This document shows positions 1 to 8,515 of a stretch of DNA of 64,000 nucleotides, piece by piece. Where the stretch lies: the NCBI GenBank assembly GCA_937991945.1, contig CALKLO010000025.1, positions 62,001 through 126,000 of the forward strand, read 5' to 3'. The notes below the pieces were generated by a model. It ran no database searches and was not told the DNA's origin. It worked only from the letters and a program-made list of their open reading frames with translations. How positions within the stretch are numbered: position 1 is the first letter of the stretch; each line of letters begins with the position of its first letter. A program made the translations under genes and the position numbers. The DNA is from an uncultured Granulosicoccus sp. Its GTDB lineage: Bacteria > Pseudomonadota > Gammaproteobacteria > Granulosicoccales > Granulosicoccaceae.

Positions 1-158
1 ATCATCTCTACACACTGAAAATGCCTGGCAACACTCGTCTGCTCTGCCTAGCGCCTTCTCATCACAACCATGAAGTTGGCGAGCAATTTGGCATCCGCTT
101 GCAGCTGGATCACCTAGTGGTGTTCGATAGAGAAAATGAGGACATGAGTACCCGGTAG
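1..158 (+). CDS. ABC transporter ATP-binding subunit, C-terminal fragment
   Basis: This is an open frame (reading frame 3) entering from the left edge and ending at TAG 156-158. The last roughly 50 residues include EVGEQFGIRLQLDHLVVF, which resembles the TOBE-like C-terminal domain of importer ATPases for anions, iron or polyamines, where a loop of this kind precedes a final VVF/VLF strand. None of the ATPase motifs are in the window, so the substrate cannot be named. It converges on the oxidoreductase that ends at 175. The assignment rests only on this tail. Confidence 0.55.
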   Translation, partial: HLYTLKMPGNTRLLCLAPSHHNHEVGEQFGIRLQLDHLVVFDRENEDMSTR

Positions 159-174
159 TTGTTACCAACTGGGC

Positions 175-1284
175 CTAACGACTCAACTGATTGACGTGTT
201 CGGCAATCGCTAAACACGATGTCAAACCCGGCGACTCAATTCCAAACAGGTTGATCAAGCCTGGAACACCATGGTCGCGCATCGATGTGATCATAAAGTC
301 GTTATACGGCTCACCTTGCCACAAAAGTTTAGGCCTAATGCCTGAGTAATCGGGTGTTAAAGCGGCATCGGGCAGGCCTGGCCAGTATCGCCTAATGGCT
401 TCATAAAATTTATCGGACCTACCCGGATCAACGGCATAGTTCTCGTGCTCTATCGCTTCAACGTCTGGGCCGAAGCGCGCCTGCCCTGCCAGATCAATCG
501 TAATATGCACGCCTAAACCACCAGGTTCAGGCACCGGGTAAATCAAGCGCGAAAACGGCGCACGGCCTTGCAAACGAAAGTAATTGCCCTTGCTCAATAA
601 CGGCTCTGGACAATGCGTTGAGGACAGCTCCGATAATGAAGATGCCAACTGACAAGCACCATGCCCTGCAGTATTGATTACCCACTGACTGGTTAGTGAC
701 GCCGGCTCATCACCACCCGTCTCAATCTGGAAAAAACTACTGGACGCCACTCGTGATAATCGTCTAACGGGTGCTCGTAAAGCCAGCACAGCGCCATTAG
801 CTTCTGCATCACCCAACAGTGAAACCATGAGCCCATGGCTGTCAATGATGCCCGTGGAGGGCGACAGCAAAGCAGCAACACACGCCAGTGAGGGTTCTAA
901 TGCCTGCGCTTGGGCCTGCGTCAGGTAGTGTAAATCAGTGACTCCATTGGCCACGGCGCGTTTGCGAATATCAGCTAGCTCTCGGGCTTGCGCATCGTTG
1001 GTCGCAACAATTAATTTACCTGAGCGTTTATGTCCAATGTGTCGTCGCTGGCAATACGCATAGAGCGCCTTACGACCTTCTACACAAAACTGCGCTTTCA
1101 AACTACCGGCCGGGTAATAGATACCTGCATGAATGACTTCAGAATTTCGCGCACTTGTCATTGAACCGTAGCTGGATTCTTGCTCCAGAATGAGTACATC
1201 GCGTCCACTTTGTGCAAGCTTTGCGGCTATGGCTAGTCCCACTACGCCCGCCCCAATCACCACACATTCGCAATCAGCCATCAT
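175..1284 (-). CDS. FAD-dependent oxidoreductase, L-2-hydroxyglutarate dehydrogenase type
   Basis: The 369-residue protein belongs to the DAO flavoenzyme superfamily. An N-terminal Rossmann dinucleotide site is visible (GAGVVG, residues 11-16), followed by RNSEVIHAGIYYP near residues 46-58. That arrangement is typical of L-2-hydroxyglutarate dehydrogenase/oxidase (LhgO/L2HGDH) and relatives, which oxidise L-2-hydroxyglutarate to 2-oxoglutarate. A family-like C-terminus (GIESPGLTSCLAIAEHV) is present, so the protein appears complete. It has no signal peptide and is expected to be cytosolic or loosely membrane bound. It sits 12 bp downstream of the FkbM gene on the same strand. Other 2-hydroxyacids are possible substrates. 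Confidence 0.8.
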   Translation of the reverse strand: MMADCECVVIGAGVVGLAIAAKLAQSGRDVLILEQESSYGSMTSARNSEVIHAGIYYPAGSLKAQFCVEGRKALYAYCQRRHIGHKRSGKLIVATNDAQARELADIRKRAVANGVTDLHYLTQAQAQALEPSLACVAALLSPSTGIIDSHGLMVSLLGDAEANGAVLALRAPVRRLSRVASSSFFQIETGGDEPASLTSQWVINTAGHGACQLASSLSELSSTHCPEPLLSKGNYFRLQGRAPFSRLIYPVPEPGGLGVHITIDLAGQARFGPDVEAIEHENYAVDPGRSDKFYEAIRRYWPGLPDAALTPDYSGIRPKLLWQGEPYNDFMITSMRDHGVPGLINLFGIESPGLTSCLAIAEHVNQLSR

Positions 1285-1296
1285 AGGACGCTTGCT

Positions 1297-2043
1297 CTAC
1301 GGCTCTTTAGCCAACGCTAGGTAGTTGGTGGTACTGAAGAACTCATCTCGCTCACGGTATTTGTCGACCAAGGCAACGCCACCTGGCGTGATTCGGTATA
1401 ACGCGAAATTGCGTTCAGTAAAAAAGTACCAAAAATCTTGAAAGAAGGTCCGCGTATCGATGTTGCAACCACCGAACTCAAATTGCACAACCCGCGTGTT
1501 TGCTAGCGCCTCAACACTGCCATTTAAGGCATCCAGCTCATGACCTTCGATGTCTAATTTAAAGAGATCAATACGACGACTCCCTAAAGTTTCTTTCCAA
1601 TAGTCATCGAAAATACGCGTGGAAATGGTTTCGCTGACATCAAAATCATTGCCGCGATGATCTAGACGTCTGCGCGTCAAACTCCCCAGACCAGAACCCG
1701 GTTTATCAGAGTACAGCGTGGCCTCTGAGACGCTAGATGACAAAGCAAATGGCTGCACGGTGACCTGAGAATCGTCGCTAAAACGACCCATAAGTATGTC
1801 TATATTGGTCTTGGAAGGCTCAAACATATGAACCTCGGCACCCGGATGAACCGTGCGAATGGCCCCCGTGTAATTGCCGACATTGCCGCCTACATCGATG
1901 GCCAAGGTTATATCGGTATTGTTGCCCATGAGTGAGCCCGCAGCCCGCAACTCATGCTCAACGCTACCAGAACCCCAACCTTTACCCTGACGACGAGCCG
2001 CTGCACGTTCAATTTTACCTAGAAGCTGATGATATATATTCAA
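1297..2043 (-). CDS. FkbM family SAM-dependent methyltransferase
   Basis: The 248-residue protein has the Methyltransf_21 (FkbM) layout. DVGGNVGNYT, near residue 50, is the glycine-rich SAM-binding loop. FEPS, about 25 residues later, is the acidic strand-2 motif, and DIEGHELDAL near residue 165 is the hallmark post-motif. FkbM enzymes O-methylate sugars or secondary metabolites; the substrate here is unknown. It is the first gene of a two-gene minus-strand unit with the FAD oxidoreductase and diverges from the HbpS-like gene across about 218 bp. Confidence 0.85.
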   Translation of the reverse strand: MNIYHQLLGKIERAAARRQGKGWGSGSVEHELRAAGSLMGNNTDITLAIDVGGNVGNYTGAIRTVHPGAEVHMFEPSKTNIDILMGRFSDDSQVTVQPFALSSSVSEATLYSDKPGSGLGSLTRRRLDHRGNDFDVSETISTRIFDDYWKETLGSRRIDLFKLDIEGHELDALNGSVEALANTRVVQFEFGGCNIDTRTFFQDFWYFFTERNFALYRITPGGVALVDKYRERDEFFSTTNYLALAKEP

Positions 2044-2184
2044 TCGGGTATCAAATTTATTGGCGCTACGAAGCTCTAGAGATTAGCAGAATCAGGAACT
2101 AGTCGGCTAATCGTGTATTTCCGGGCTCAACCCGAGAAACTCACTGGGTGCTATTCTTAGCGCCAAGCGAACACCAAAGACTGA

Positions 2185-2206
2185 GCTGCCTGCGCAGCCA
2201 TTTTTT
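2185..2206 (+). terminator. terminator-like hairpin in the leader of the HbpS-like gene
   Basis: GCTGC (2185-2189), a 4-base loop and GCAGC (2194-2198) are followed by CATTTTTT. The stem is short, but the run of six T matches an intrinsic terminator. It lies 56 bases before the ATG at 2262 with no other plus-strand gene upstream, so it would be an attenuator or a chance structure. Confidence 0.3.
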
Positions 2207-2261
2207 GTTAATTCACGTATTGCTTCCTAACCACATACCGACATCTGGAAAACTCATCTCC

Positions 2262-2693
2262 ATGGATTTAACCTTAGCTCAATCAAAGCAAATCATTGAA
2301 AGCACATTGGCCGCACAAGCCAAAAACGGTTTCAAACCAATGGCCGTTGTCGTACTGGGTGTTGCTGGCACTATCAAGGCCAGTGAAAGCCAAGACGGCA
2401 CTAGCCTTCTGCGTCCTAAAGTTGCTCACGGAAAAGCCTTTGGCGCTATCTCAATCGGCATTGGCTCAAGAGCCTTGTTCGAACGTGCCAAAAATGAGCC
2501 TTTCTTTATCCAAGCAGTCAACTCATTATGCGATGGCGCCCTAGTCCCCGTTCCAGGTGGTGTTCTAGTCCGAAACAGCGACGGTGAGTTAATCGGTGCG
2601 GTCGGCGTTACTGGCGATACATCAGACAATGATGAACTCTGCGCAGTTGCAGGTATTGAAGCTGCAGGATTAGTTGCCGATACTGGCGCGTAA
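2262..2693 (+). CDS. GlcG/HbpS family heme-binding-type protein
   Basis: The protein is 143 residues from ATG 2262. The open frame extends upstream to 2148, but that part is not protein-like, and MDLTLAQSKQIIESTLAAQ is the usual family start. The order of elements matches the family: an N-terminal helix, VVVLGVAGTIKA, a central DGTSLLRPKVAHGKAFGA-type segment, then VPVPGGVLVRNSDGELIGAVGVTGD. Members include GlcG (glycolate locus, role unclear) and the Streptomyces heme-binding HbpS. No signal peptide is seen with this start. It stands alone between divergent and convergent neighbours. Confidence 0.8.
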   Translation: MDLTLAQSKQIIESTLAAQAKNGFKPMAVVVLGVAGTIKASESQDGTSLLRPKVAHGKAFGAISIGIGSRALFERAKNEPFFIQAVNSLCDGALVPVPGGVLVRNSDGELIGAVGVTGDTSDNDELCAVAGIEAAGLVADTGA

Positions 2694-2723
2694 TTGTAGC
2701 GTTTTGCGTTAAACGATAGATTC

Positions 2724-2751
2724 CGTCTGCCAGCGTCTGGGCTGGCAGATG
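2724..2751. terminator. convergent-gene hairpin
   Basis: A perfect nine-base stem (TCTGCCAGC 2726-2734 and GCTGGCAGA 2741-2749) encloses a six-base loop and extends by one G-T and one C-G pair. It lies between the stop of the HbpS-like gene and the stop of the histidine kinase gene. Neither side carries a clear T-run, so bidirectional termination is only likely. Confidence 0.4.
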
Positions 2752-2753
2752 GA

Positions 2754-4334
2754 CTACTGCACCGTGATTTTTCCGGTGGGTAGCGTAAAACTTACCTCTG
2801 TTCCCTTGTTCTCGATACTGCTCATTCGGATGTCCGACTGATGCAACTCCAGAATACTTTTTACTATCGACAAGCCTAGCCCAGCATTACCACTGCGGCC
2901 CTCGCCCACCGTGGTCTCAGGGTAGTGTCTAGTAAACACATGAGCAATTTTCTCTTCAGATATCCCTGAACCTGTGTCCCGAACGATGACATCAACACGT
3001 TCCTTGTGGGTACGTTTTAGCTCCACTTCTATAGCGCCACCTGATGGTGTAAAACGAAGTGCATTGGCTAGCAGATTCTCAAATACTCGCTGAATCAATG
3101 CGATGTCTGCTGTGATGTCAAACTGTTGCGAGTCATCGTTTTGCGGCTTTACGCGCAACGCGATATCAGCTTGTTGTGCCTCTAACGCAAATTGTTGCAC
3201 GCAGTCAAACGTCAGCTCCAGTAATGAGAAGCGCTCTGTTTCCAACACCACACTGCCAGATGATAATTTTGAGAGTTCAAATAGCTGCATAACCAAGCGA
3301 CGCAAACGCAGGGTTTGTTTGTGTGCTGTCTCTAGGTATTTTTTTCGATCCGCCGCATCTAACGTATCAGAGCGAAGCACTAGGGTCTCGAGATAGCTTT
3401 GCATCGTTGTCAGCGGCGTGCGCAAATCATGGGATATATTGGCAAAAAACTCACGACGATTTTTATCACTTAGTTGAAGATGTTGATACTGAGTCACTAA
3501 CTGTGCAGCCATTGAATCGTAGGTAGCCGCCAACACATCTATTTCATCTCGTGGTCGTCCATTAGCACCGGCCCCTGAAAGGCGAGTTACAAAAGTTAAG
3601 TCTGTATCGCCAACTTCACCGCCACTTAATCGGTTGGGAAGTGTTTTTTGCCATTGCGTCGCTTTTTGGGTGAGCAGTCTTAGTCGCCTAGTGAGTAGAA
3701 AAAATACAGCGATGCCTGCTAACAAGGCAAATAGCAACGTACCTGCTAGCGTCAGCGTTAGATTTTTAATGCTGTAACTATCAGACAATGAATTTAATAA
3801 AGACTGATGGCGCTCGCCCGCTAACACCACATACACATACCCTAGCTGTTCAGATTGTTGACCAATAGAGGGCGTTGTAAATAAAGGCGCTACCGAAAAA
3901 ATACTCTTACTACCAACACTTCTTGGGTTAGTGCCGAATATCGGGTACACAGAATTCGGATCAAGAAACTTGTTTATGGGGGCTAAGTCTACGATAGGGT
4001 TAAACTGTTGCGCTGCATTTGCACCGAGATCATTACTCAGAATGGGCTCAATCACGTTGCCTTGCATATCGAGCAAATAGACTTCTACGCTTGGATTAAT
4101 AACAACGACGTGCTCAGTCAACTCAGCTAATGCATCAATGTTAGGTTGTCGATTAACGATCAACTCTGCATTTTCAGCCATGTACATGGCTATCGGGCTA
4201 TTGAGTTGTTGGGTGAATTCCAGAAAGTAACTTCGGCTATTTTTGTGCGATACCCATAAGGTGGTTAGCCCTAACATGAGTAATATCAGCAAGAAAAATA
4301 ACGATAGCCGAGCAAACAACGAAGAGGGAAACAT
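2754..4334 (-). CDS. membrane sensor histidine kinase (two-component system)
   Basis: The 526-residue protein starts with a membrane helix (about 8-28), a periplasmic sensor region (29-190) without a recognised ligand fold, and a second helix (191-215). A HAMP-like linker and a HisKA helix with NISHDLRTPL (phosphoacceptor His302) follow. The HATPase domain shows the N box (ENLLANALRFTPSGG), the G1 box (VRDTGSGISEE) and the G2 box (GLGLSIV). It would autophosphorylate and pass phosphate to the regulator encoded 9 bp upstream on the same strand. The signal sensed is unknown. Confidence 0.9.
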   Translation of the reverse strand: MFPSSLFARLSLFFLLILLMLGLTTLWVSHKNSRSYFLEFTQQLNSPIAMYMAENAELIVNRQPNIDALAELTEHVVVINPSVEVYLLDMQGNVIEPILSNDLGANAAQQFNPIVDLAPINKFLDPNSVYPIFGTNPRSVGSKSIFSVAPLFTTPSIGQQSEQLGYVYVVLAGERHQSLLNSLSDSYSIKNLTLTLAGTLLFALLAGIAVFFLLTRRLRLLTQKATQWQKTLPNRLSGGEVGDTDLTFVTRLSGAGANGRPRDEIDVLAATYDSMAAQLVTQYQHLQLSDKNRREFFANISHDLRTPLTTMQSYLETLVLRSDTLDAADRKKYLETAHKQTLRLRRLVMQLFELSKLSSGSVVLETERFSLLELTFDCVQQFALEAQQADIALRVKPQNDDSQQFDITADIALIQRVFENLLANALRFTPSGGAIEVELKRTHKERVDVIVRDTGSGISEEKIAHVFTRHYPETTVGEGRSGNAGLGLSIVKSILELHQSDIRMSSIENKGTEVSFTLPTGKITVQ

Positions 4335-4343
4335 AACGATGAA

Positions 4344-5048
4344 CTAGGCCATTAGTTTGTAACCAACGCCCCATACAGTTTGTATGTACTCTGGTTTGGC
4401 TGGGTTCGATTCGATTTTGGATCGCAGTCGATTAATATGTGAATTCACCGTATGTAAGTAGCCGTCGTGTCGCGTACCCCATACTTTCTCAAGTAGTTCT
4501 GTGCGATTAAACACTTGACCAGGAGACTTTGCAAAGTGCAAAAGCAACTCAAATTCTCTGGCCGTAAGATTGACAGCTCTACCTGTTATTGAAACCGTAT
4601 GACGCAAGGGATCTAAAACGATGCCGTTAACGGACACAACATCGGTTGCCACTAATCCTTGCAACGCATCGACACGTCTGAGCACCGCTTTAACACGGGC
4701 AATCAATTCATCAATGCTAAAGGGTTTGGTGATGTAATCATCAGCCCCCACATCCAATCCCAGTACACGTTCACTCTCCTCACTTCGAGCAGAGATAAGA
4801 ATAATTGGCGTAGCCGGATTAGATTCCCTTACCTGTTTGCAGATATCTAAACCGTCAATTCTGGGTAGCGTTAGATCAAGAAGAATTAAGTCCCAGCTAC
4901 CTTGCAGCGCAAGTGTCAAGCCCTTGATACCATCCGCTGTGTGCGTGATGGAATAATTCAAGTCGCCAAGGTGCAACATCACGATGTCAGCAATTTCTTG
5001 CTCATCCTCGACGAGAAGTATCGACTTTTTATTACACTCTTGGGCCAT
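4344..5048 (-). CDS. OmpR/PhoB-family response regulator
   Basis: The receiver domain has the acidic pair (VEDEQE), the phosphoacceptor Asp in LILLDLTLPRIDG (Asp58 from the ATG at 5048) and the KPF lysine motif. The C-terminal winged helix ends in the typical IQTVWGVGYKLM. The frame can also begin at GTG 5051, one codon earlier. It is cytosolic and DNA binding, and is cotranscribed with the downstream kinase. Target genes are not evident. The nearest upstream same-strand gene encodes the secreted spondin/FN3 protein, but a terminator separates them. Confidence 0.92.
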   Translation of the reverse strand: MAQECNKKSILLVEDEQEIADIVMLHLGDLNYSITHTADGIKGLTLALQGSWDLILLDLTLPRIDGLDICKQVRESNPATPIILISARSEESERVLGLDVGADDYITKPFSIDELIARVKAVLRRVDALQGLVATDVVSVNGIVLDPLRHTVSITGRAVNLTAREFELLLHFAKSPGQVFNRTELLEKVWGTRHDGYLHTVNSHINRLRSKIESNPAKPEYIQTVWGVGYKLMA

Positions 5049-5151
5049 CACACTCAGAGTTCAAGGTTCGCGAATAGTTCATTGATATCTGACTCTGGTG
5101 TGACTCATATCACCAAAGGGGCACAATTGTTCGTACTTGTTGATACATCAC

Positions 5152-5185
5152 TCAAAAAGCCGGGCTTGCAACGATGCAAACCCGG
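5152..5185 (-). terminator. rho-independent terminator of the spondin/FN3 gene
   Basis: On the minus strand an eleven-pair stem (5185-5175 with 5170-5160, one G-U wobble) closes a TCGT loop and runs into CTTTTT (5159-5153). It lies 38 bases past the stop codon of the spondin gene and isolates the downstream two-component operon. Confidence 0.85.
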
Positions 5186-5222
5186 AACACTAGAACTGAT
5201 TAGATTCAATACCTAACTACAT

Positions 5223-6227
5223 TTACTCAAACGTCGATACAGATACTGTAGAGCTAGGTCCAGTTTCGCCATTGGCATCAACCGCACGTACTTCATATTC
5301 GTATTCAACACCTGCTCGTAGCGAATCATCGAAAAAGCTCAATGCGTCACGAGTATCAATCAATGTACCGTTTCGGTAGATGTCATAAGCGGTGACGATT
5401 GAATCAGAAGACGTTGCTCTGTCCCAGAATATTTCGATGCTGCTTGTAGAGTAAGCAACGCCATTCAAGCCTGTGATGGCGCTAGGAGCGCTTCCTTCAC
5501 CTGTGCCATCGTCTAAACGAGTGACTGTTACGCGTGCCACAGGGTTCAACCAACGATGTACCACTGAGTTGATATCACTTGCCCCGCCTTCTGAATCAAA
5601 ATCACCTAATACGTTACGGTGAATATGTACAAAGCCTTCAATCTCAGCTGGAATACCGTGTCCGCCAGTACCAGTACCTGATGCGACAACCGGTGGTGGT
5701 GCAGGAAAACCCGCCTCGCCTGGTGCACCGCTGCCTACTAGCTCATCATTGGCTTCTGTACCCGCATCATAGCCGTTGACGTTCCAGCTTCTTGTTGCAG
5801 GGTCGCCAGCACCTGGCAATGGAACTGAGTTGAGGCCTAAAAAGCCATCGTTCGTTGGTAATAACATGCTGGTTACTGACAATACTGAGTTGTCTGCATC
5901 ACCTGAATCTTGGATAGTCACAGTTACAGACTGACCGGGGCCAACCAAACCATCACCTGTAGCCACAGATGCGCCGATGCTCTCTAGAAGAGCTGCCATA
6001 GGTGCAACGTTTCCGCCTTCAGCGATCGCTTGCAATTCAGCTGAGGCAGCTGTTCCAGAGCGAAACATTGCAACGCTAGGGGCGTGTGCACTGGCGATGA
6101 CGGGTGTGAAGTAAATACCGCTAGTTAGGTTGGTTACTGTAACTTCATAGTCTGCAGCCATTGCTGAAGACATAGTGCCAAATAAAGCCAGTGCTACTGC
6201 AGCACTAGTTGATGTCAATCGGTTCAT
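5223..6227 (-). CDS. secreted spondin-domain protein with a C-terminal fibronectin type III domain
   Basis: The 334-residue protein has a clear signal peptide, with cleavage expected after SSAMA near residue 24. Residues about 25-235 read as a bacterial Spond_N domain: YEVTVTNLTSGIYFTPVIASAH at the start, then GPGQSVTVTI, SVTSMLLPTNDGFLGLN and a closing NPVARVTVTRL. Residues about 250-334 form one FN3 module (ITGLNGVAYSTSSIEIFWDR to VRAVDANGETGPSST). No sorting signal or anchor follows, so it is probably released or surface associated. It is monocistronic with its own terminator. In bacteria such proteins are of unknown function. Confidence 0.8.
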   Translation of the reverse strand: MNRLTSTSAAVALALFGTMSSAMAADYEVTVTNLTSGIYFTPVIASAHAPSVAMFRSGTAASAELQAIAEGGNVAPMAALLESIGASVATGDGLVGPGQSVTVTIQDSGDADNSVLSVTSMLLPTNDGFLGLNSVPLPGAGDPATRSWNVNGYDAGTEANDELVGSGAPGEAGFPAPPPVVASGTGTGGHGIPAEIEGFVHIHRNVLGDFDSEGGASDINSVVHRWLNPVARVTVTRLDDGTGEGSAPSAITGLNGVAYSTSSIEIFWDRATSSDSIVTAYDIYRNGTLIDTRDALSFFDDSLRAGVEYEYEVRAVDANGETGPSSTVSVSTFE

Positions 6228-6355
6228 AACTAATTCCTGTATCTGTTAACGAAGTATTTTCAACCGAGAAAATGCGTTCTCGTATACTCAGAGACAGGTA
6301 TTGGGATTAAGTTGTCACGAAAGTATCCCGAATTCAGGACAATTTCATATCAATT

Positions 6356-7291
6356 TTAATCCTGTGTTTTTTCATCGGCAACGATGCGCCAGCCCGCCGC
6401 TCGGTAAGCGTTAACCATGTCATCACGCACCGTGTGATGACCCGCTGATTTAAACGTTGCACTACTCGTGCGCCCCACTCGTTTGCCGAAATCTGGCCGA
6501 CAACTCCACAACGATTCATCGTCAGCGGGGTGAGGTGGCACATAGGTACCCACGCCGTCATGCTTCCACGCCATGCAGCTTAAATGGATATCTTCGCCAT
6601 TTTCCCAGGACATGGGCTGCTCTTGCCAGATGTATTTCAAATGCTCTTTTTTAAAAAACCAAGCATGGCCCACTAGATCGACGCGAGTCGTTTCATTATG
6701 GTGGTGACCATTCCAGCCAACCTTATTCTTGGACGAGTAACCGCCCTCAGCCGGAAGCAGAACACCGGAACCACCCAGTATTCCATCGATACCAGATGCA
6801 TAGGTGTTCAAACAGTTTTTCAACCAATTGGGCTGCGGCAAAATGTCATCGTCGAACAAACAAATGTACGGCGTGCGTACCAAATTTGCGATTGCGAAAC
6901 GCCCCCAAAATTTCCAGTTCGAGTTGGATACGATAACTCTATCCACAAGCTCCGATACATCTTCTAAAGGAACATCGCTGTCATTACACCAAACCCAGAT
7001 TTCTGTCGGCGGTACGGTTTGTTTTTTTAACGCATCAATTTGCGCTGACAAGTATTCACCACGCTTATACACAGTGAGAATGGCGGTGATGCCTTCATCA
7101 CGTACATCACCCAGCTCAGTACCCGCCTGCTTAAAGGCAAAAGTTGTTGCTGTACTAGAGCGCTTATTGAGTATCGCTGGCAAACGTACTGTCCATAGCG
7201 ATCGAATTCGGGTGTTCCACCACCAGCGTATACCTTCTATAGGACCTCGTTTAGCCCGGCGTGCTCGGTCCCGACGCTTAGTATCAGTCAT
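6356..7291 (-). CDS. GT-A fold glycosyltransferase (family 2-like)
   Basis: The 311-residue protein begins with a basic, membrane-peripheral N-terminus. ITAILTVYKRGEYLSAQIDAL near residue 70 is the nucleotide-sugar half, and LFDDDILPQPNWL provides the DxD-type metal motif. SWENGEDIHLSCMAWKHDG resembles the acidic ED motif of inverting GT2 enzymes. It is the last gene of the long minus run, and its ATG overlaps the upstream stop (TAATG), which suggests translational coupling. It probably acts in surface glycan synthesis; donor and acceptor are unknown. Confidence 0.75.
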   Translation of the reverse strand: MTDTKRRDRARRAKRGPIEGIRWWWNTRIRSLWTVRLPAILNKRSSTATTFAFKQAGTELGDVRDEGITAILTVYKRGEYLSAQIDALKKQTVPPTEIWVWCNDSDVPLEDVSELVDRVIVSNSNWKFWGRFAIANLVRTPYICLFDDDILPQPNWLKNCLNTYASGIDGILGGSGVLLPAEGGYSSKNKVGWNGHHHNETTRVDLVGHAWFFKKEHLKYIWQEQPMSWENGEDIHLSCMAWKHDGVGTYVPPHPADDESLWSCRPDFGKRVGRTSSATFKSAGHHTVRDDMVNAYRAAGWRIVADEKTQD

Positions 7292-8181
7292 TAGCTTGCT
7301 ACAGTGTCTGTTGCTTTACGTAATCGTTTACGCCACTCAGATAGTCGGGTGCCTTTGGCATACCGACCCTTTTCTGCATGTCGAATTCGGTATAAATTGC
7401 AAATATCGACAGCCTCCCCTTCGTATTCAATAACGCGCCTGAACACGGTATCTTCGTAGGTTTTGCGCCACTGCTCTGAAGGTTGTTGATAAATCGGTAT
7501 GGAGCCGCAATAACCGACAGCACGCGCAACATCACCATGCACAATCTGAAAAGCTCCTTTGGCTTTGTGGATTGCATTACGTTTGAAAAGGCTTGTATCA
7601 ACATCAATGGTGCCGCTTCCGTCCGCTGTTTGATTCAATAGCGGGTGCTCTGGAGGTAGCAAATCGGTTATGCCTTCGTAGCCCGGAAACACCATACCGG
7701 TACGTTTACCGTTTACTGCTACGGCTACCGAGTCAAGACAACCTTCATGAAATATTAAATCGCAATCGGCAAACCAAATCCAATCAGCGGTAGTCGCTAG
7801 CGATGCTCGGTTTCTACCGATAGCTCGACGAAACAATTCGCCCTTGGGCAGTACTTGCCAATCCCATGTGACGTTAGGCACGTTTAGCGCTGAAAAATGT
7901 GCGACTAGATTTCGCATCCCTTCGTCTTCTTCTGCATAAAACAAGGTGTAGGTCAGCTGACAATTTTTAGGCGGATAATTGACCAGTGAACTCAACTGAA
8001 ATAACGAGAGGTGCGCGTAGTTCCAGCAGTGACTCACTATTTGCAAATGAATGGGGGCATCGGCAACACTAAGCTGATCAGGCCGAGGTGCCTTAGGCGC
8101 AAACCACGACAAGGGCAACAGTGAACCGACTACGCGATTGTAAAACTGGTTTCGTAGCCACAGCCCTGCATCACCACTCAT
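7291..8181 (-). CDS. putative glycosyltransferase (GT-A-like)
   Basis: The 296-residue protein has IHLQIVSHCWNYAHLSLFQLSSL near the start, a conserved RAIGRNRASL segment and WIWFADCDLIFHEGCLD, which carries a DxD motif. This combination fits a glycosyltransferase of the family 2 type and the position beside a second transferase. It overlaps the TPR gene upstream by four bases (ATGA) and the next transferase by one base. No membrane span is seen, so it should be cytoplasmic. Substrate unknown. Confidence 0.65.
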   Translation of the reverse strand: MSGDAGLWLRNQFYNRVVGSLLPLSWFAPKAPRPDQLSVADAPIHLQIVSHCWNYAHLSLFQLSSLVNYPPKNCQLTYTLFYAEEDEGMRNLVAHFSALNVPNVTWDWQVLPKGELFRRAIGRNRASLATTADWIWFADCDLIFHEGCLDSVAVAVNGKRTGMVFPGYEGITDLLPPEHPLLNQTADGSGTIDVDTSLFKRNAIHKAKGAFQIVHGDVARAVGYCGSIPIYQQPSEQWRKTYEDTVFRRVIEYEGEAVDICNLYRIRHAEKGRYAKGTRLSEWRKRLRKATDTVAS

Positions 8182-8501
8182 TCGCCCAGAGCCTTAAGCA
8201 CACGCTTTCTAAAGACGTTGATTTCCTTGGCAGCTTGTTTGTCACCGTTTTCCAGAGCAACCACTTCTCCTTGATCAAATGCGGCTTTAGCCTCTACTAA
8301 CTGATCATCACCGGCTAGGGCTCGCCCCAGTACGCGCCAGGCGGCTGAGTAGTCTGGCTTTAGCGCTACGGCCTTTTGCAAATGACTCACAGCCTGTGCG
8401 AATTTCTCTTCGGCAAAATAAGCATTACCCAAGGTGTAGCGCAGCATTTCGCTATCTTGCCCTTTGGCAAGCATTGCTTCAAAGGTGTCTATTTGACTCA
8501 T
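8178..8501 (-). CDS. small TPR-repeat protein
   Basis: The 107-residue soluble protein has about two tetratricopeptide units: YTLGNAYFAEEKFAQAVSHLQKAVALKP and AAWRVLGRALAGDDQLVEAKAAFDQG. A charged C-terminal helix follows. TPRs mediate protein contacts. Lying between a methyltransferase and two glycosyltransferases with a four-base overlap, it may scaffold those enzymes, but that is inference. Confidence 0.8.
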   Translation of the reverse strand: MSQIDTFEAMLAKGQDSEMLRYTLGNAYFAEEKFAQAVSHLQKAVALKPDYSAAWRVLGRALAGDDQLVEAKAAFDQGEVVALENGDKQAAKEINVFRKRVLKALGE

Positions 8502-8515
8502 ACAACTTAGGCCCT

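Noticed and set aside
6804-7433. 209-residue plus-strand frame opposite the glycosyltransferases
   Set aside because: It lies across two well-supported genes, has no family-like motif and is a shadow frame.
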